64,000 bases of DNA from an uncultured Christensenella sp. (GTDB taxonomy: Bacteria > Bacillota > Clostridia > Christensenellales > UBA3700). Below, one piece after another: positions 17,158 to 25,282 of this stretch. The stretch's first letter is position 1. Each line of letters opens with the position of its first letter. The notes below the pieces were generated by a model. The model made no database searches. It saw nothing but the letters and a program-made list of their open reading frames with translations, and was not told the origin of the DNA. A program made the position numbers and the translations under genes. The DNA is taken from positions 1 to 64,000 of the forward strand of contig CAJUBA010000004.1 of the NCBI GenBank assembly GCA_910584635.1, in the 5' to 3' direction.

Positions 17158-17727
17158 ATGAATCAAGAGATGTGGTCGAAGTGTTTGCTTTCCGCATACA
17201 AGGTTTTGCCTACGCTTGCAAAAAGCATAGACAGGCGAAACATGAACGAGGCCTTGGGGAGTTTTTCGTATCAGGGTAATACTATGGACGTTGTAAACGC
17301 TATTTTGGATAACAACAAGCGGAAAGAGGCGCTGATAAACGCGAAGGTAATTGTTGACGACGCGCTTGCATCTTTGAAACCTACTTACAGAAAGATACTT
17401 GAATTGAAATATCTCGAAAGAATAAAATGCGAAGAGATAGCGAAGATGGAAGGAATGAGTATTAGAAACGTTTTTCGTCGACAGGCGTTGGCGTTGGCGG
17501 GTTTTTCAAAATTTTGCATACTGAAAGGGTATGATTGCGAATGGTTGGAAAAAAGGTACTCGAAAGACCCGTTTTTCAGTAAGATAAAAGAACGGATAAC
17601 GGCGCAGTCGGATAAAAACGCTATGATGAGCGATTTGAGTAAGAGGAAAAAACAGATAAAAGCGGCGGTGGTTCAAATACTCGGCGGAATGCAGGGCGCG
17701 TCGCAGACGGCGGTAGCGGAAAGTTGA
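17158..17727 (+). CDS. Phage-type HTH protein: late transcription activator or small terminase
   Basis: The 189-residue protein has a central helix-turn-helix resembling sigma-70 region 4 (residues about 70-120: LKPTYRKILELKY, then EIAKMEGMSIRNVFRR). The rest is helical and basic. Phage proteins of this look either activate late genes or, when just upstream of terL, recognise packaging sites as the small terminase; both remain open. Its GGAGGTGATT ribosome site is the best match to the 16S tail in the window. It is separated from terL by a terminator and an antisense gene, so it is transcribed apart from the structural genes. Confidence 0.6.
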   Translation: MNQEMWSKCLLSAYKVLPTLAKSIDRRNMNEALGSFSYQGNTMDVVNAILDNNKRKEALINAKVIVDDALASLKPTYRKILELKYLERIKCEEIAKMEGMSIRNVFRRQALALAGFSKFCILKGYDCEWLEKRYSKDPFFSKIKERITAQSDKNAMMSDLSKRKKQIKAAVVQILGGMQGASQTAVAES

Positions 17728-17743
17728 ATTACTACAAAAGAAA

Positions 17744-17776
17744 ATCGGCGGAGAAGATTAAATCTTTTCCGCCGAT
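17744..17776. terminator. Bidirectional terminator between HTH gene and antisense exported-protein gene
   Basis: A 16-bp stem with one mismatch (17744-17759 with 17761-17776, core ATCGGCGG/CCGCCGAT). T-rich sequence follows on both strands, so it can end the plus-strand HTH gene and the minus-strand exported gene. Confidence 0.7.
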
Positions 17777-17793
17777 GAATTTTCGTTAAAATA

Positions 17794-18591
17794 TTAAGAT
17801 TTACGCTTGGATTTATTCGGCACGAAAATCAGTATGATTATTACAATGCATAGCACTGCGATTACGGCGATAAGCACGTAACGTTCAAAATTGTTTGTTG
17901 CGGGCAACGTACCGGGATTATCTCCGCTGTTGCCGGGTTTTAACGTCGGGTCGGATTCGTCGTCCGGAATTTGTTCGTCAGGCTTGGTTTCTGCGATATA
18001 GCCGGCGCTGTCGGCAATGCTTTCTTTGTTGAAATCGGCAAGAGTAGTGTCGGTTGCTTTGATATAACAAATTTCCGTTTCGGAAGTCAATAAAGTTACG
18101 GTTACTTCTGCAAGAAAATAATAATCGTTGCCGCTATGGCAATATCCGTAAACTTTTCCGATAGAAACCAAGTTTTTGGGAATAGGATTCAAAGGCGTTC
18201 TATTTTCTTTGTCGTATAAGGTAATTTGTTCTACGCTTATATTGGACGTAGTAAACGATACGGTATGGAAGTAAGGCGAATCGCCCCATTTAGAAGTTAC
18301 GGGTTTGCAATATTGATTCAAATATACTTCCGATACGAAAAGTTCAATGCCGTTGTATTTTATTTTCACAAAAGTGTCTACTTTTTCGACGTATTCGAAA
18401 GCGTAAGTCGACGGGATATGCAACGCCACCTTGGAGTCTTCATTTGGGGCAAATCTTGCAGGAAGTTCGTTGCCCTTAGCGACATAGTAGTAATTTGTCG
18501 GACTTTCATCCGCATAGCAAACGCCGCCGCCTATAAACAGCGCGGTAATAACCGTCATCAGCAGGGTAATAATAATTACTTTCTTCTTCAT
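17794..18591 (-). CDS. Exported, C-terminally membrane-anchored protein inside the phage-like cassette
   Basis: The 265-residue protein has a signal peptide (MKKKVIIITLLMTVITALF, cleavage expected around the VCYA site), an extracellular beta-rich domain that begins like an SH3-type fold (residues 30-90), a Pro/Asp/Gly-rich linker (PDEQIPDDESDPTLKPG), and a C-terminal membrane helix followed by KSKRKS. It would sit on the outer face of the membrane. The ATG at 18591 is preferred to the GTG six bases upstream because the GAGGTG site would overlap the latter. Antisense to the cassette with its own promoter, it resembles a phage moron gene. No family recognised. Confidence 0.7.
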   Translation of the reverse strand: MKKKVIIITLLMTVITALFIGGGVCYADESPTNYYYVAKGNELPARFAPNEDSKVALHIPSTYAFEYVEKVDTFVKIKYNGIELFVSEVYLNQYCKPVTSKWGDSPYFHTVSFTTSNISVEQITLYDKENRTPLNPIPKNLVSIGKVYGYCHSGNDYYFLAEVTVTLLTSETEICYIKATDTTLADFNKESIADSAGYIAETKPDEQIPDDESDPTLKPGNSGDNPGTLPATNNFERYVLIAVIAVLCIVIIILIFVPNKSKRKS

Positions 18592-18615
18592 ATACACCTC
18601 GTATATTATAACTTA

Positions 18616-18644
18616 ATTATATTCTATTTTACAGGTTTTTACAA
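18616..18644 (-). promoter_or_regulatory. Promoter of the antisense exported-protein gene
   Basis: On the minus strand: TTGTAA (18644-18639), 17 bp, TATAAT (18621-18616). A second TATAAT lies ten bases downstream. Confidence 0.7.
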
Positions 18645-18692
18645 TAAGATTGACGGATTTATTAAACAAAATAAAAAAATTTATATCGGATT

Positions 18693-20117
18693 ATGACGGA
18701 AAAAGAAATTCTCAATACTCTTCTTTTGATAGAGAAAGAAGAGAGACGTCGCATAGACAACGACAAGTTATCGACTTACAATACGGGCGAAAAGGTACAC
18801 AAAAAGCAAATTGCTTTCCATAAATGTCAAAGACGCAACAGATGGGTATTCGGCGGAAACCGAAGCGGAAAGACGGAATGCGGCGCTGTCGAGGCGCTTT
18901 GGTGGGCAAGGGGAATTCATCCTTACAGACAAAACAGAAAAGACGTCGCGGGGTGGATAGTTTCTCTTTCTTACGAAGTTCAACGCGACGTCGCGCAAGG
19001 CAAATTTTTGAGTTATCTCAATCCCGATTGGATTGAAGACATAGTAATGCAATCGGGTAAAAAAGCGTCGGCGCAGTATGGAATCATCGACTATATTTTG
19101 ATTAAAAACGTATTCGGCGGAACTTCTAAGATTTCTTTCAAGAGTTGCGACCAAGGCAGAGAAAAATTTCAGGGCGCGTCGTTGGATTTCGTATGGTTTG
19201 ACGAAGAACCTCCAAAAGATATTTACGACGAATGCCGAATGCGAGTAGTTGACAGAAAGGGCGAACTTTGGGGAACAATGACTCCGCTTAAAGGTTTGAC
19301 TTGGGTATACGACGAGATTTATCTCAACTCTTCGCAAGACGAAGAGATATGGCACGAACACGTAGAATGGGCGGACAATCCTTTTTTGGACAGCGAAGAG
19401 GTAAAGAATCTATCCAAGTGTATGGACGAAGAGTCGCTTTCGTCCAGACGCTACGGAAGATTCAGCGAGGCGGAAGGAATCGTATACAAAGAATTCAATC
19501 CTTCTATTCACGTTATCGAGCCTTTCGATACGCCTTTTGAATGGCAGGACAATATCTCGATAGACCCTGGTCTTAACAATCCGTTGGCTTGTCTTTTCTT
19601 CTCTATAGATTACGACGGAACCGTCTACGTAGTCGGGGAATGGTATATGGCGGGGAAAGATATAGATTATCACGCAGGGGAGATTTTCGCGTTGGCAAAG
19701 AAATTAAACTGGCATACCGACTCCAAAGGCAGACTTAACGCGCTCATAGACAGCGCAGCCGACCAACATACTCTTGCGAGCAGAAAGAGCGTTTCCGAAC
19801 TTTTTTACGAGAGAAACATAATTGTAAACACAAACGTAGACAAGCAGTTGTTTTCGGGAATCGCTCAGGTAAAGAGTTATTTTGCCGAAAACAAAATAAA
19901 AATTTTTTCCACTTGCGTTAACCTTATTCGGGAACTGAAAACTTACTGGTGGGGCAAGGGCGACAAGCCTATAAAAAAGGACGACCACGCCTTAGACGCG
20001 CTTAGATACTATCTGTCTTCCAAACCTCAGGCGACTAAACTTCCTTCGGTTGAAATGAGCGCGATTGCCAAAGATAAACGCAAACTGATAAAAAGTCTGT
20101 CAAGACGGCAGAAATAA
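18693..20117 (+). CDS. Phage terminase large subunit
   Basis: This motor pumps DNA into a prohead and cuts it. The 474 residues show Walker A GGNRSGKT (54-61), Walker B DFVWFDE (165-171) and a C-terminal RNase H-like nuclease with DPGLNNP, IDSAADQ and KKDDHALDALRYY as its likely acidic residues. Both halves look intact. The start has no convincing ribosome site and only a weak upstream promoter candidate (TTGACG at 18650, TAAAAA at 18672). Next are a small conserved phage protein and the portal gene, the usual packaging order. Confidence 0.93.
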   Translation: MTEKEILNTLLLIEKEERRRIDNDKLSTYNTGEKVHKKQIAFHKCQRRNRWVFGGNRSGKTECGAVEALWWARGIHPYRQNRKDVAGWIVSLSYEVQRDVAQGKFLSYLNPDWIEDIVMQSGKKASAQYGIIDYILIKNVFGGTSKISFKSCDQGREKFQGASLDFVWFDEEPPKDIYDECRMRVVDRKGELWGTMTPLKGLTWVYDEIYLNSSQDEEIWHEHVEWADNPFLDSEEVKNLSKCMDEESLSSRRYGRFSEAEGIVYKEFNPSIHVIEPFDTPFEWQDNISIDPGLNNPLACLFFSIDYDGTVYVVGEWYMAGKDIDYHAGEIFALAKKLNWHTDSKGRLNALIDSAADQHTLASRKSVSELFYERNIIVNTNVDKQLFSGIAQVKSYFAENKIKIFSTCVNLIRELKTYWWGKGDKPIKKDDHALDALRYYLSSKPQATKLPSVEMSAIAKDKRKLIKSLSRRQK

Positions 20118-20137
20118 TTTTCATACGGGAGGGAAAA

Positions 20138-20434
20138 GTGAATGAAGAGATAGAAAACGCAGTGTTTCGCCGAGCGGTCGGGTACGACGTGCAGGAGATA
20201 ACAGAGGAGTATTCCGGCGATAACGAACTTGTAAAACGTAAAGTCAGCAGCAAACATTATCCGCCCGATATGACGGCTGTCAAGACTATGTTGGAACTTG
20301 GATTGGACGGCGACGAATTAAAAAACTTGAGCGACAGTCAACTCAAAGAATTGAAAAAAAGACTGTTGCGTCAACTTGAAGATTTAACAAAAGGAGAGGG
20401 AAATGAAAATAATAATTCAGACAAACAAAATTAA
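20138..20434 (+). CDS. Small conserved phage packaging-region protein
   Basis: The 98-residue acidic protein starts with GTG after a GGGAGGG ribosome site. It reads RRAVGYDVQEITEEY, then KRKVSSKHYPPDMTAV, then a leucine-rich helix and a Glu/Asn-rich tail. Proteins of this look are common between terL and portal genes of Firmicutes phages, but I know of no assigned function. Its last 32 bases overlap the next gene in another frame. Confidence 0.6.
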   Translation: MNEEIENAVFRRAVGYDVQEITEEYSGDNELVKRKVSSKHYPPDMTAVKTMLELGLDGDELKNLSDSQLKELKKRLLRQLEDLTKGEGNENNNSDKQN

Positions 20435-20618
20435 GTGCGATATAGGCAAGTGCAAAAATATAGCCAAGTATTCCGTTGCGCCGGACGGCGCGCCTCTGTC
20501 GCAGTACGTCAATATTTGCGAAGATTGCGCGGACGAGATTTATTCGGCGCTCGGCAAACATCTCGTTCCCAAAAGTCCCAAAAATATGTTGGCGAAAGCA
20601 GTCAGGAGAGGAAAATAA
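20403..20618 (+). CDS. Small zinc-ribbon-like phage protein
   Basis: The 71-residue protein has two cysteine pairs, CDIGKC near residue 12 and CEDC near 39, spaced as in a zinc ribbon, and a basic C-terminus (KAVRRGK). The AAAGGAGAGGG site sits directly before the ATG, inside the end of the previous gene. Its stop overlaps the portal start (TAATG). A nucleic-acid or portal-assembly role is guesswork. Confidence 0.6.
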   Translation: MKIIIQTNKIKCDIGKCKNIAKYSVAPDGAPLSQYVNICEDCADEIYSALGKHLVPKSPKNMLAKAVRRGK

Positions 20619-22501
20619 TGAAAAGATACGACGAAAAGTACGCGGAAGATTTAGTAAAGGAAGTCCGCAAAGATTATGAGCGCAGGAGAGAAGAAAGAAA
20701 ACCTCTCGAACTTCAGTGGCGGCTTAACATGAATTTTTACAACGGCAATCAGTATGCGGAGATAACTCCCGTAGGCGATATTGAGCAGTACGGGAAACAG
20801 TATTTCTGGCAGGAAAGAGAAGTCTACAATCATATCGCGTCTATCATAGAAACAAGACTTTCAAAACTCAACAGGCTTAAATGCGCAGTTAGCGTAAGAC
20901 CTTTCAGCAGCGACGACAGCGACGTTTATACCGCAAAACTTTCTACGCAAATCGTAAAGGCGCTTTGCGAAGAAAACAATCTTTCCTCTCTTCTCAATCA
21001 AGCCAGCACGTGGAGCGAGGTTACGGGAAGTTGTTTTTTCAAAACGGTATGGTCGTCTGATAAAGGAAGGGTAGTAGGCGAGTCAAAAAGCAAAAAAATT
21101 CTCAGAGAAGGGGACGTGGAGATAAGCGTCGTTCCTCCGTACGAGATTTTTCCTGACAGCGTATGCGCGTCGGGACTTGATGACTGTCAGAGCGTCATAC
21201 ACGCAAAGGCCTACCACGTCGACGAAATAAAAGATATTTGGGGCGCGGACGTGCAGGGCGAAGACGTAAACGTATTCTCGCTCGACAACGCACAGATAGG
21301 CGGAGGACTGGGATACGACGCTTCTCTTCCGAATATGATTGACAGCGTCGCTCACGATATGTGCGTCGTTATAGAAAAATATTCCCGTCCGACCACGGAT
21401 AAACCCAACGGCGAATTGATAGTCGTTGCGGGCGATAAATTGCTGTATTACGGAGAATTGCCGTATATCAACGAATTCAACGAACAAAGAGGTTATCCTT
21501 TTACCAAAATAAACTGTTTAGATAAGTTGGGATGTTTTTACGGCACCAGCATAATAGAAAGACTTATACCTTTGCAAAGAGCGTACAACGCGGTTAAGAA
21601 TAGAAAACACGAGTTTATCAACAGACTTGCAATGGGAGTTATGACCGTCGAAGACGGCTCTATAGATACGGATAATCTTGAAGAAGAAGGGCTTTCTCCG
21701 GGCAAGGTCTTGATATACAGACAGGGTTCGGCTCCGCCGAAGATGTTGGAATCGGGAAGAGTGCCGATAGATTTCCAGTACGAAGAGGAAAGGATACTGC
21801 AAGAGTTTACGACTATATCCGGCGTAAGTGAAATAAGCAAGTATTCCAACATATACAATCAGATGTCGGGTAAAGCGATAGGTCTTCTCGTCGAACAGGA
21901 CGATACGCGTCTGTCGATTGCCACTACGTCTTTGCGAATGGGTATCAAAAGAATATGCGAACAGATGCTCAGGCTTTACAAGCAATTTTGCAAGACAAAG
22001 AGAATGAAGAGATTTTCTGGAGATAACGGAGAGGTAGAACTCGCTTATTTCAACGCAAGCGATTTGCAAAGCGACGACCTTGTATTCGACAACGAAAACG
22101 AGTTGACGGATACTCTCGAAAACAGAAGAAACATGGTGTTGGAATTGGCGCAAATGGGTATTTTCAACGGTGAGAACGGCGGTATTACAAACCGAAACAA
22201 ACTCAAGATCCTTGAAATTCTCGGATTCGGAAACTGGGAGTCGAGTAAAGATATAGACGAAAGCCATAGAAAGAAAGCAATGAAAGAAAATCTGGAATTC
22301 GGCAAAGAAAAAATAATCGCCGCCGAATATGACAATCACGATTTGCATCTTGACGAACATTTGAAATGTCTTTTGGAAGAAAAAGACGAGAGATTAAAGG
22401 CTAAGATAGACGAGCATATCAAACAGCACAGAATGTTGAAATCAATGACTCAAAGCGCAAATTTAACTCAGGAGGCTACCGGCAATGGAAAACAACGGTA
22501 A
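20618..22501 (+). CDS. Phage portal protein
   Basis: The 627-residue protein should form the dodecameric ring at one capsid vertex through which DNA passes. It has the N-terminal helical region (LQWRLNMNFYNGNQY), the central segment SEVTGSCFFKTVW, a wing-like domain with PPYEIFPDS, and the stem/crown helices (MSGKAIGLLVEQDD, then RICEQMLRLYKQF). Length and features fit P22-type or clostridial podovirus portals. The ATG at 20618 is chosen because GGAGAGG precedes it and it couples to the previous stop; the longer in-frame extension overlaps the zinc-ribbon gene. Confidence 0.88.
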   Translation: MKRYDEKYAEDLVKEVRKDYERRREERKPLELQWRLNMNFYNGNQYAEITPVGDIEQYGKQYFWQEREVYNHIASIIETRLSKLNRLKCAVSVRPFSSDDSDVYTAKLSTQIVKALCEENNLSSLLNQASTWSEVTGSCFFKTVWSSDKGRVVGESKSKKILREGDVEISVVPPYEIFPDSVCASGLDDCQSVIHAKAYHVDEIKDIWGADVQGEDVNVFSLDNAQIGGGLGYDASLPNMIDSVAHDMCVVIEKYSRPTTDKPNGELIVVAGDKLLYYGELPYINEFNEQRGYPFTKINCLDKLGCFYGTSIIERLIPLQRAYNAVKNRKHEFINRLAMGVMTVEDGSIDTDNLEEEGLSPGKVLIYRQGSAPPKMLESGRVPIDFQYEEERILQEFTTISGVSEISKYSNIYNQMSGKAIGLLVEQDDTRLSIATTSLRMGIKRICEQMLRLYKQFCKTKRMKRFSGDNGEVELAYFNASDLQSDDLVFDNENELTDTLENRRNMVLELAQMGIFNGENGGITNRNKLKILEILGFGNWESSKDIDESHRKKAMKENLEFGKEKIIAAEYDNHDLHLDEHLKCLLEEKDERLKAKIDEHIKQHRMLKSMTQSANLTQEATGNGKQR

Positions 22502-23126
22502 TATAATTCAAAACGCTCAGAACGGCGACGCGCCGCTCGGCGAAAAAACATCGGCGGTCGCAAACGAGGAAATAAGCCAACCAATCGCGGAAGATAATTC
22601 CGCGTCGCAATATATATCCAATAAAGAAATCCTTGAAGAAGAGGCTTCGACAAAAGAACAAGAGGGCGAAACTGATATGGGGGAGAAGAACGAAGACACT
22701 CCCAACGAACAAAACTCGCCGGCATACGAAGCGGAAGATTGGCAGATTAAGGTGGAAGAGTTTTTCAAAAAATATCCCGTCGCGAAAGGATTCGCCTCAA
22801 TGATAGGCGAGCAGATAGTGAACGACGAAAGTCTTTCTCGCGACGGAAACTGTCTTGAAAAGGCGTTGGCTAGAGTATTCGATAAAGTTTACGTACCGCC
22901 TGAGGAACTTGTAAAAAACGAAAATTTTTTGGACAAGTATGTTTATAACAACCCGAAAATCAAGACGGCGATAGTGGAAAAATACCTTGAAGAATTGGAA
23001 AACTCCCGTCCGCCGAAAGCGATTTCTTCGAGAGGTAAAATCACGTTGACCCCGCCCGACAGACCAAAGAGCATAGCGGAAGCGGGCAACGTAATAAAAT
23101 CTATGCTCAAAAACAGGAGGATATAA
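22485..23126 (+). CDS. Probable capsid scaffolding protein
   Basis: The 213-residue acidic protein lies between portal and major capsid genes, the standard place for scaffold. Its first 90 residues are low-complexity and Glu/Asn-rich, followed by a helical domain (WQIKVEEFFKKYPVAKGFASMI) and a basic end (SMLKNRRI) like the coat-binding tail of other scaffolds. It starts within the end of the portal gene and its stop overlaps the capsid start. No protease motif is seen. The call rests mainly on position and composition. Confidence 0.65.
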   Translation: MENNGNIIQNAQNGDAPLGEKTSAVANEEISQPIAEDNSASQYISNKEILEEEASTKEQEGETDMGEKNEDTPNEQNSPAYEAEDWQIKVEEFFKKYPVAKGFASMIGEQIVNDESLSRDGNCLEKALARVFDKVYVPPEELVKNENFLDKYVYNNPKIKTAIVEKYLEELENSRPPKAISSRGKITLTPPDRPKSIAEAGNVIKSMLKNRRI

Positions 23127-24295
23127 TGGTAACATTAGAAACAGCAGAAAAGGCGCTTAAAAGCGTGTATTTGAACGTAGTTGCAGATCAACTCAACGTG
23201 GGCGTAAACCCGCTGTTGGCGAAGATAGAACAGACGAGCGCCGACGTATGGGGCAAAGAAATAATCAAACTCGTTCCTTACGGTTTGAACGGCGGTATCG
23301 GAGCGGGTACCGAAACGGGAAGTTTGCCGACTCCCGCGCCGAATAATTATGACAGATTTAAGTTGGAACTCAAAAACCTTTACGGAACGATAGAACTTTC
23401 CGATAAGGCGATAAGAGCGTCGCAGTCCAATACGGGCGCGTTCGTCAACTTGCTCAACGCCGAAATGGAAGGATTGCTCAAAGCGTCCAAATTCAATCTC
23501 GGCAGAATGCTTTACGGCGACGGAAGCGGTACTTTGGCTAAGGTTGCGGAAGCGCAGACTACGGCAAGCGCTACAATCGCTTTGGACAGCGTAAGAAATA
23601 TCATGGAAGGTATGGTAGTAGACGTTATTTCCGCAAGCGGTTCCGCTTATTCCGATTTTACGGGAGTAAGGGTAAAAAGCGTGGACAGAGTTAACAAGAC
23701 AATTACCGTCGAAACCGTCGCGACTTCCAAATTGGCGCAAGGCGACAGCGTAACCGTACAGGGTTCGCTCAACAACGAACTTACGGGACTTGGCGCGATT
23801 TTCTCCGATAAGGATTTGTACGGTCTTTCGAGAGCGGGAAGAAGTTGGCTTGCTCCGAAAACCTATTCCGAAGTAGGCGCTATTTCTTCGTCGAAGATTC
23901 AAAGCGCTATCGACTACGTGGATGAAATCGCCGGAAGTCAGATAGACTTCATAGTATGTTCTTACGACGTAAGAAGAAAATATCTCGACCATCTTGCGCT
24001 CACGCGTACGAATATCGATTATATGAATCTCGACGGAGGTTTCAAAGCGTTGTCTTACAACGGTATTCCGCTTATTGCCGACAGATTCGTAGAAGAAGGA
24101 GATATGTATTTGCTCAACAGCAAAGATTTCAAGATACATCAACTCTGCGATTGGAGATGGCTTGAAGGCGACAACGGTAAGGTCATCAAACAAAAAGCGG
24201 GCAGCGCGACTTACGGCGCTACTTTGGTTAAGTACGCGGATATGATTTGCGACAAGCCTATCGGTCAGGTCAAACTTTCGGGTATTACCGACTGA
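23126..24295 (+). CDS. Phage major capsid protein (HK97-like fold expected)
   Basis: The 389-residue protein lacks an obvious N-terminal cleaved delta domain, consistent with a separate scaffold. The segments IIKLVPYGLNGGIGAGTE, LKNLYGTIELSDKAI and the C-terminal SYNGIPLIADRFVEEGDMY followed by WRWLEGD are typical of capsid proteins of Firmicutes phages. A central insertion (residues about 150-215) with a beta-rich VKSVDRVNKTITVETVATS resembles an I-domain or Ig-like insertion. AGGAGG precedes the ATG and the start couples to the scaffold stop. Confidence 0.87.
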   Translation: MVTLETAEKALKSVYLNVVADQLNVGVNPLLAKIEQTSADVWGKEIIKLVPYGLNGGIGAGTETGSLPTPAPNNYDRFKLELKNLYGTIELSDKAIRASQSNTGAFVNLLNAEMEGLLKASKFNLGRMLYGDGSGTLAKVAEAQTTASATIALDSVRNIMEGMVVDVISASGSAYSDFTGVRVKSVDRVNKTITVETVATSKLAQGDSVTVQGSLNNELTGLGAIFSDKDLYGLSRAGRSWLAPKTYSEVGAISSSKIQSAIDYVDEIAGSQIDFIVCSYDVRRKYLDHLALTRTNIDYMNLDGGFKALSYNGIPLIADRFVEEGDMYLLNSKDFKIHQLCDWRWLEGDNGKVIKQKAGSATYGATLVKYADMICDKPIGQVKLSGITD

Positions 24296-24358
24296 TAATT
24301 ACTATTTGAGTATGAGTTCATTTAATAAAGAGAGTTTTCAGCCAAAAGGAGAGAGGTT

Positions 24359-24673
24359 ATGGAAAAACTGTTCGAAACAGAAGAAGATTTGTTTGATATA
24401 TCGGCGCGTATAAAGAGCATAGACGAAAATTACAAAATCTACTTTAACGGGGAAACGCGCAGATTTGAATTGCATCACAGCAAAACAAAACCTACTTTTC
24501 AATTGGTTTTTCCTTTTGACAGACTCGATAAAAGGGCGTTGGACTACACGCTTGAGAGCGCGATAAAGAATAGAGAACTCATACTTGAAAAAATAGAAAA
24601 ACGCAACGCCGAAACGCGAAAAGAGAATGAGAGGAAATTGTTTGAAAAGATAATGAATCAAATTGAAATTTGA
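24359..24673 (+). CDS. Uncharacterised phage-cassette protein
   Basis: The 104-residue protein begins with an acidic domain (FETEEDLFDISARI), has a beta-hairpin-like stretch (YKIYFNGETRRFELHHS), and ends in a charged helix rich in Glu, Lys and Arg. AAAAGGAGAGAGG precedes the ATG. It lies between the capsid and connector genes. I do not recognise it; a minor capsid or assembly function is inferred only from position. Confidence 0.6.
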   Translation: MEKLFETEEDLFDISARIKSIDENYKIYFNGETRRFELHHSKTKPTFQLVFPFDRLDKRALDYTLESAIKNRELILEKIEKRNAETRKENERKLFEKIMNQIEI

Positions 24674-24730
24674 CGCGTTTTCGACACATACGGGCGGGGG
24701 AAACTCGCCCTTTTGAATTAAGGAGGGAAT

Positions 24731-25282
24731 ATGTTGCTAAAAGAAGTAATAATGACCGCTTTGACGTATCTCGGCGACGAAGAAGTCGCGCTTGACGGCG
24801 AACTTGTACGCCATCCGAAACTAAGCCTTTTATCCAGATGCGCGAATATAGTCTTGAAAGAAATAGCGACGGACTATCTGCCGATTACAATCGAAGAAGA
24901 GGTAGTTGTAAAAGAAGGCAGGATAAGTTACGACGCGTTTTCGCGAAGAGTGCTGGAAGTACTAACAATTAAGGATGCGAATACGCAAATCAAGTCGGTT
25001 TTCAGACACACGCCGTCCTCTTTGGAGGTAGTCAATAAAGATATAAAACGCGCCAAAGTAAAATACAACTGTACGCCCGCCGATATAGATTTGGAAGAAC
25101 AGTGTCCCGTCAGTCCGCTTGTAGGAGTAAAAACGGTGGCTATGGGAGTATGCTCGGAGTTTTGTTTGATAGAGGGAATGTACGAACAGTCCGTGATGTT
25201 TTCGGAAAGATATAAAGAAGATTTGCGCGGAGCGGTCAGAAAAAAGGGCGAGATAAGAATTAAGCCGAGAAGGTGGTATTGA
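24731..25282 (+). CDS. Probable head-tail connector (adaptor) protein
   Basis: The 183-residue protein starts with a helical segment (LLKEVIMTALTYLGDEE), continues with LLSRCANIVLKEIATDYLPI, and ends with a helix and a basic RIKPRRWY tail. Size, fold impression and position right after capsid and before a large beta-rich protein fit the tail-tube A/P22 gp4 type of adaptor that docks on the portal. AGGAGGG precedes the ATG; the stop overlaps the next start (TGATG). Confidence 0.55.
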   Translation: MLLKEVIMTALTYLGDEEVALDGELVRHPKLSLLSRCANIVLKEIATDYLPITIEEEVVVKEGRISYDAFSRRVLEVLTIKDANTQIKSVFRHTPSSLEVVNKDIKRAKVKYNCTPADIDLEEQCPVSPLVGVKTVAMGVCSEFCLIEGMYEQSVMFSERYKEDLRGAVRKKGEIRIKPRRWY

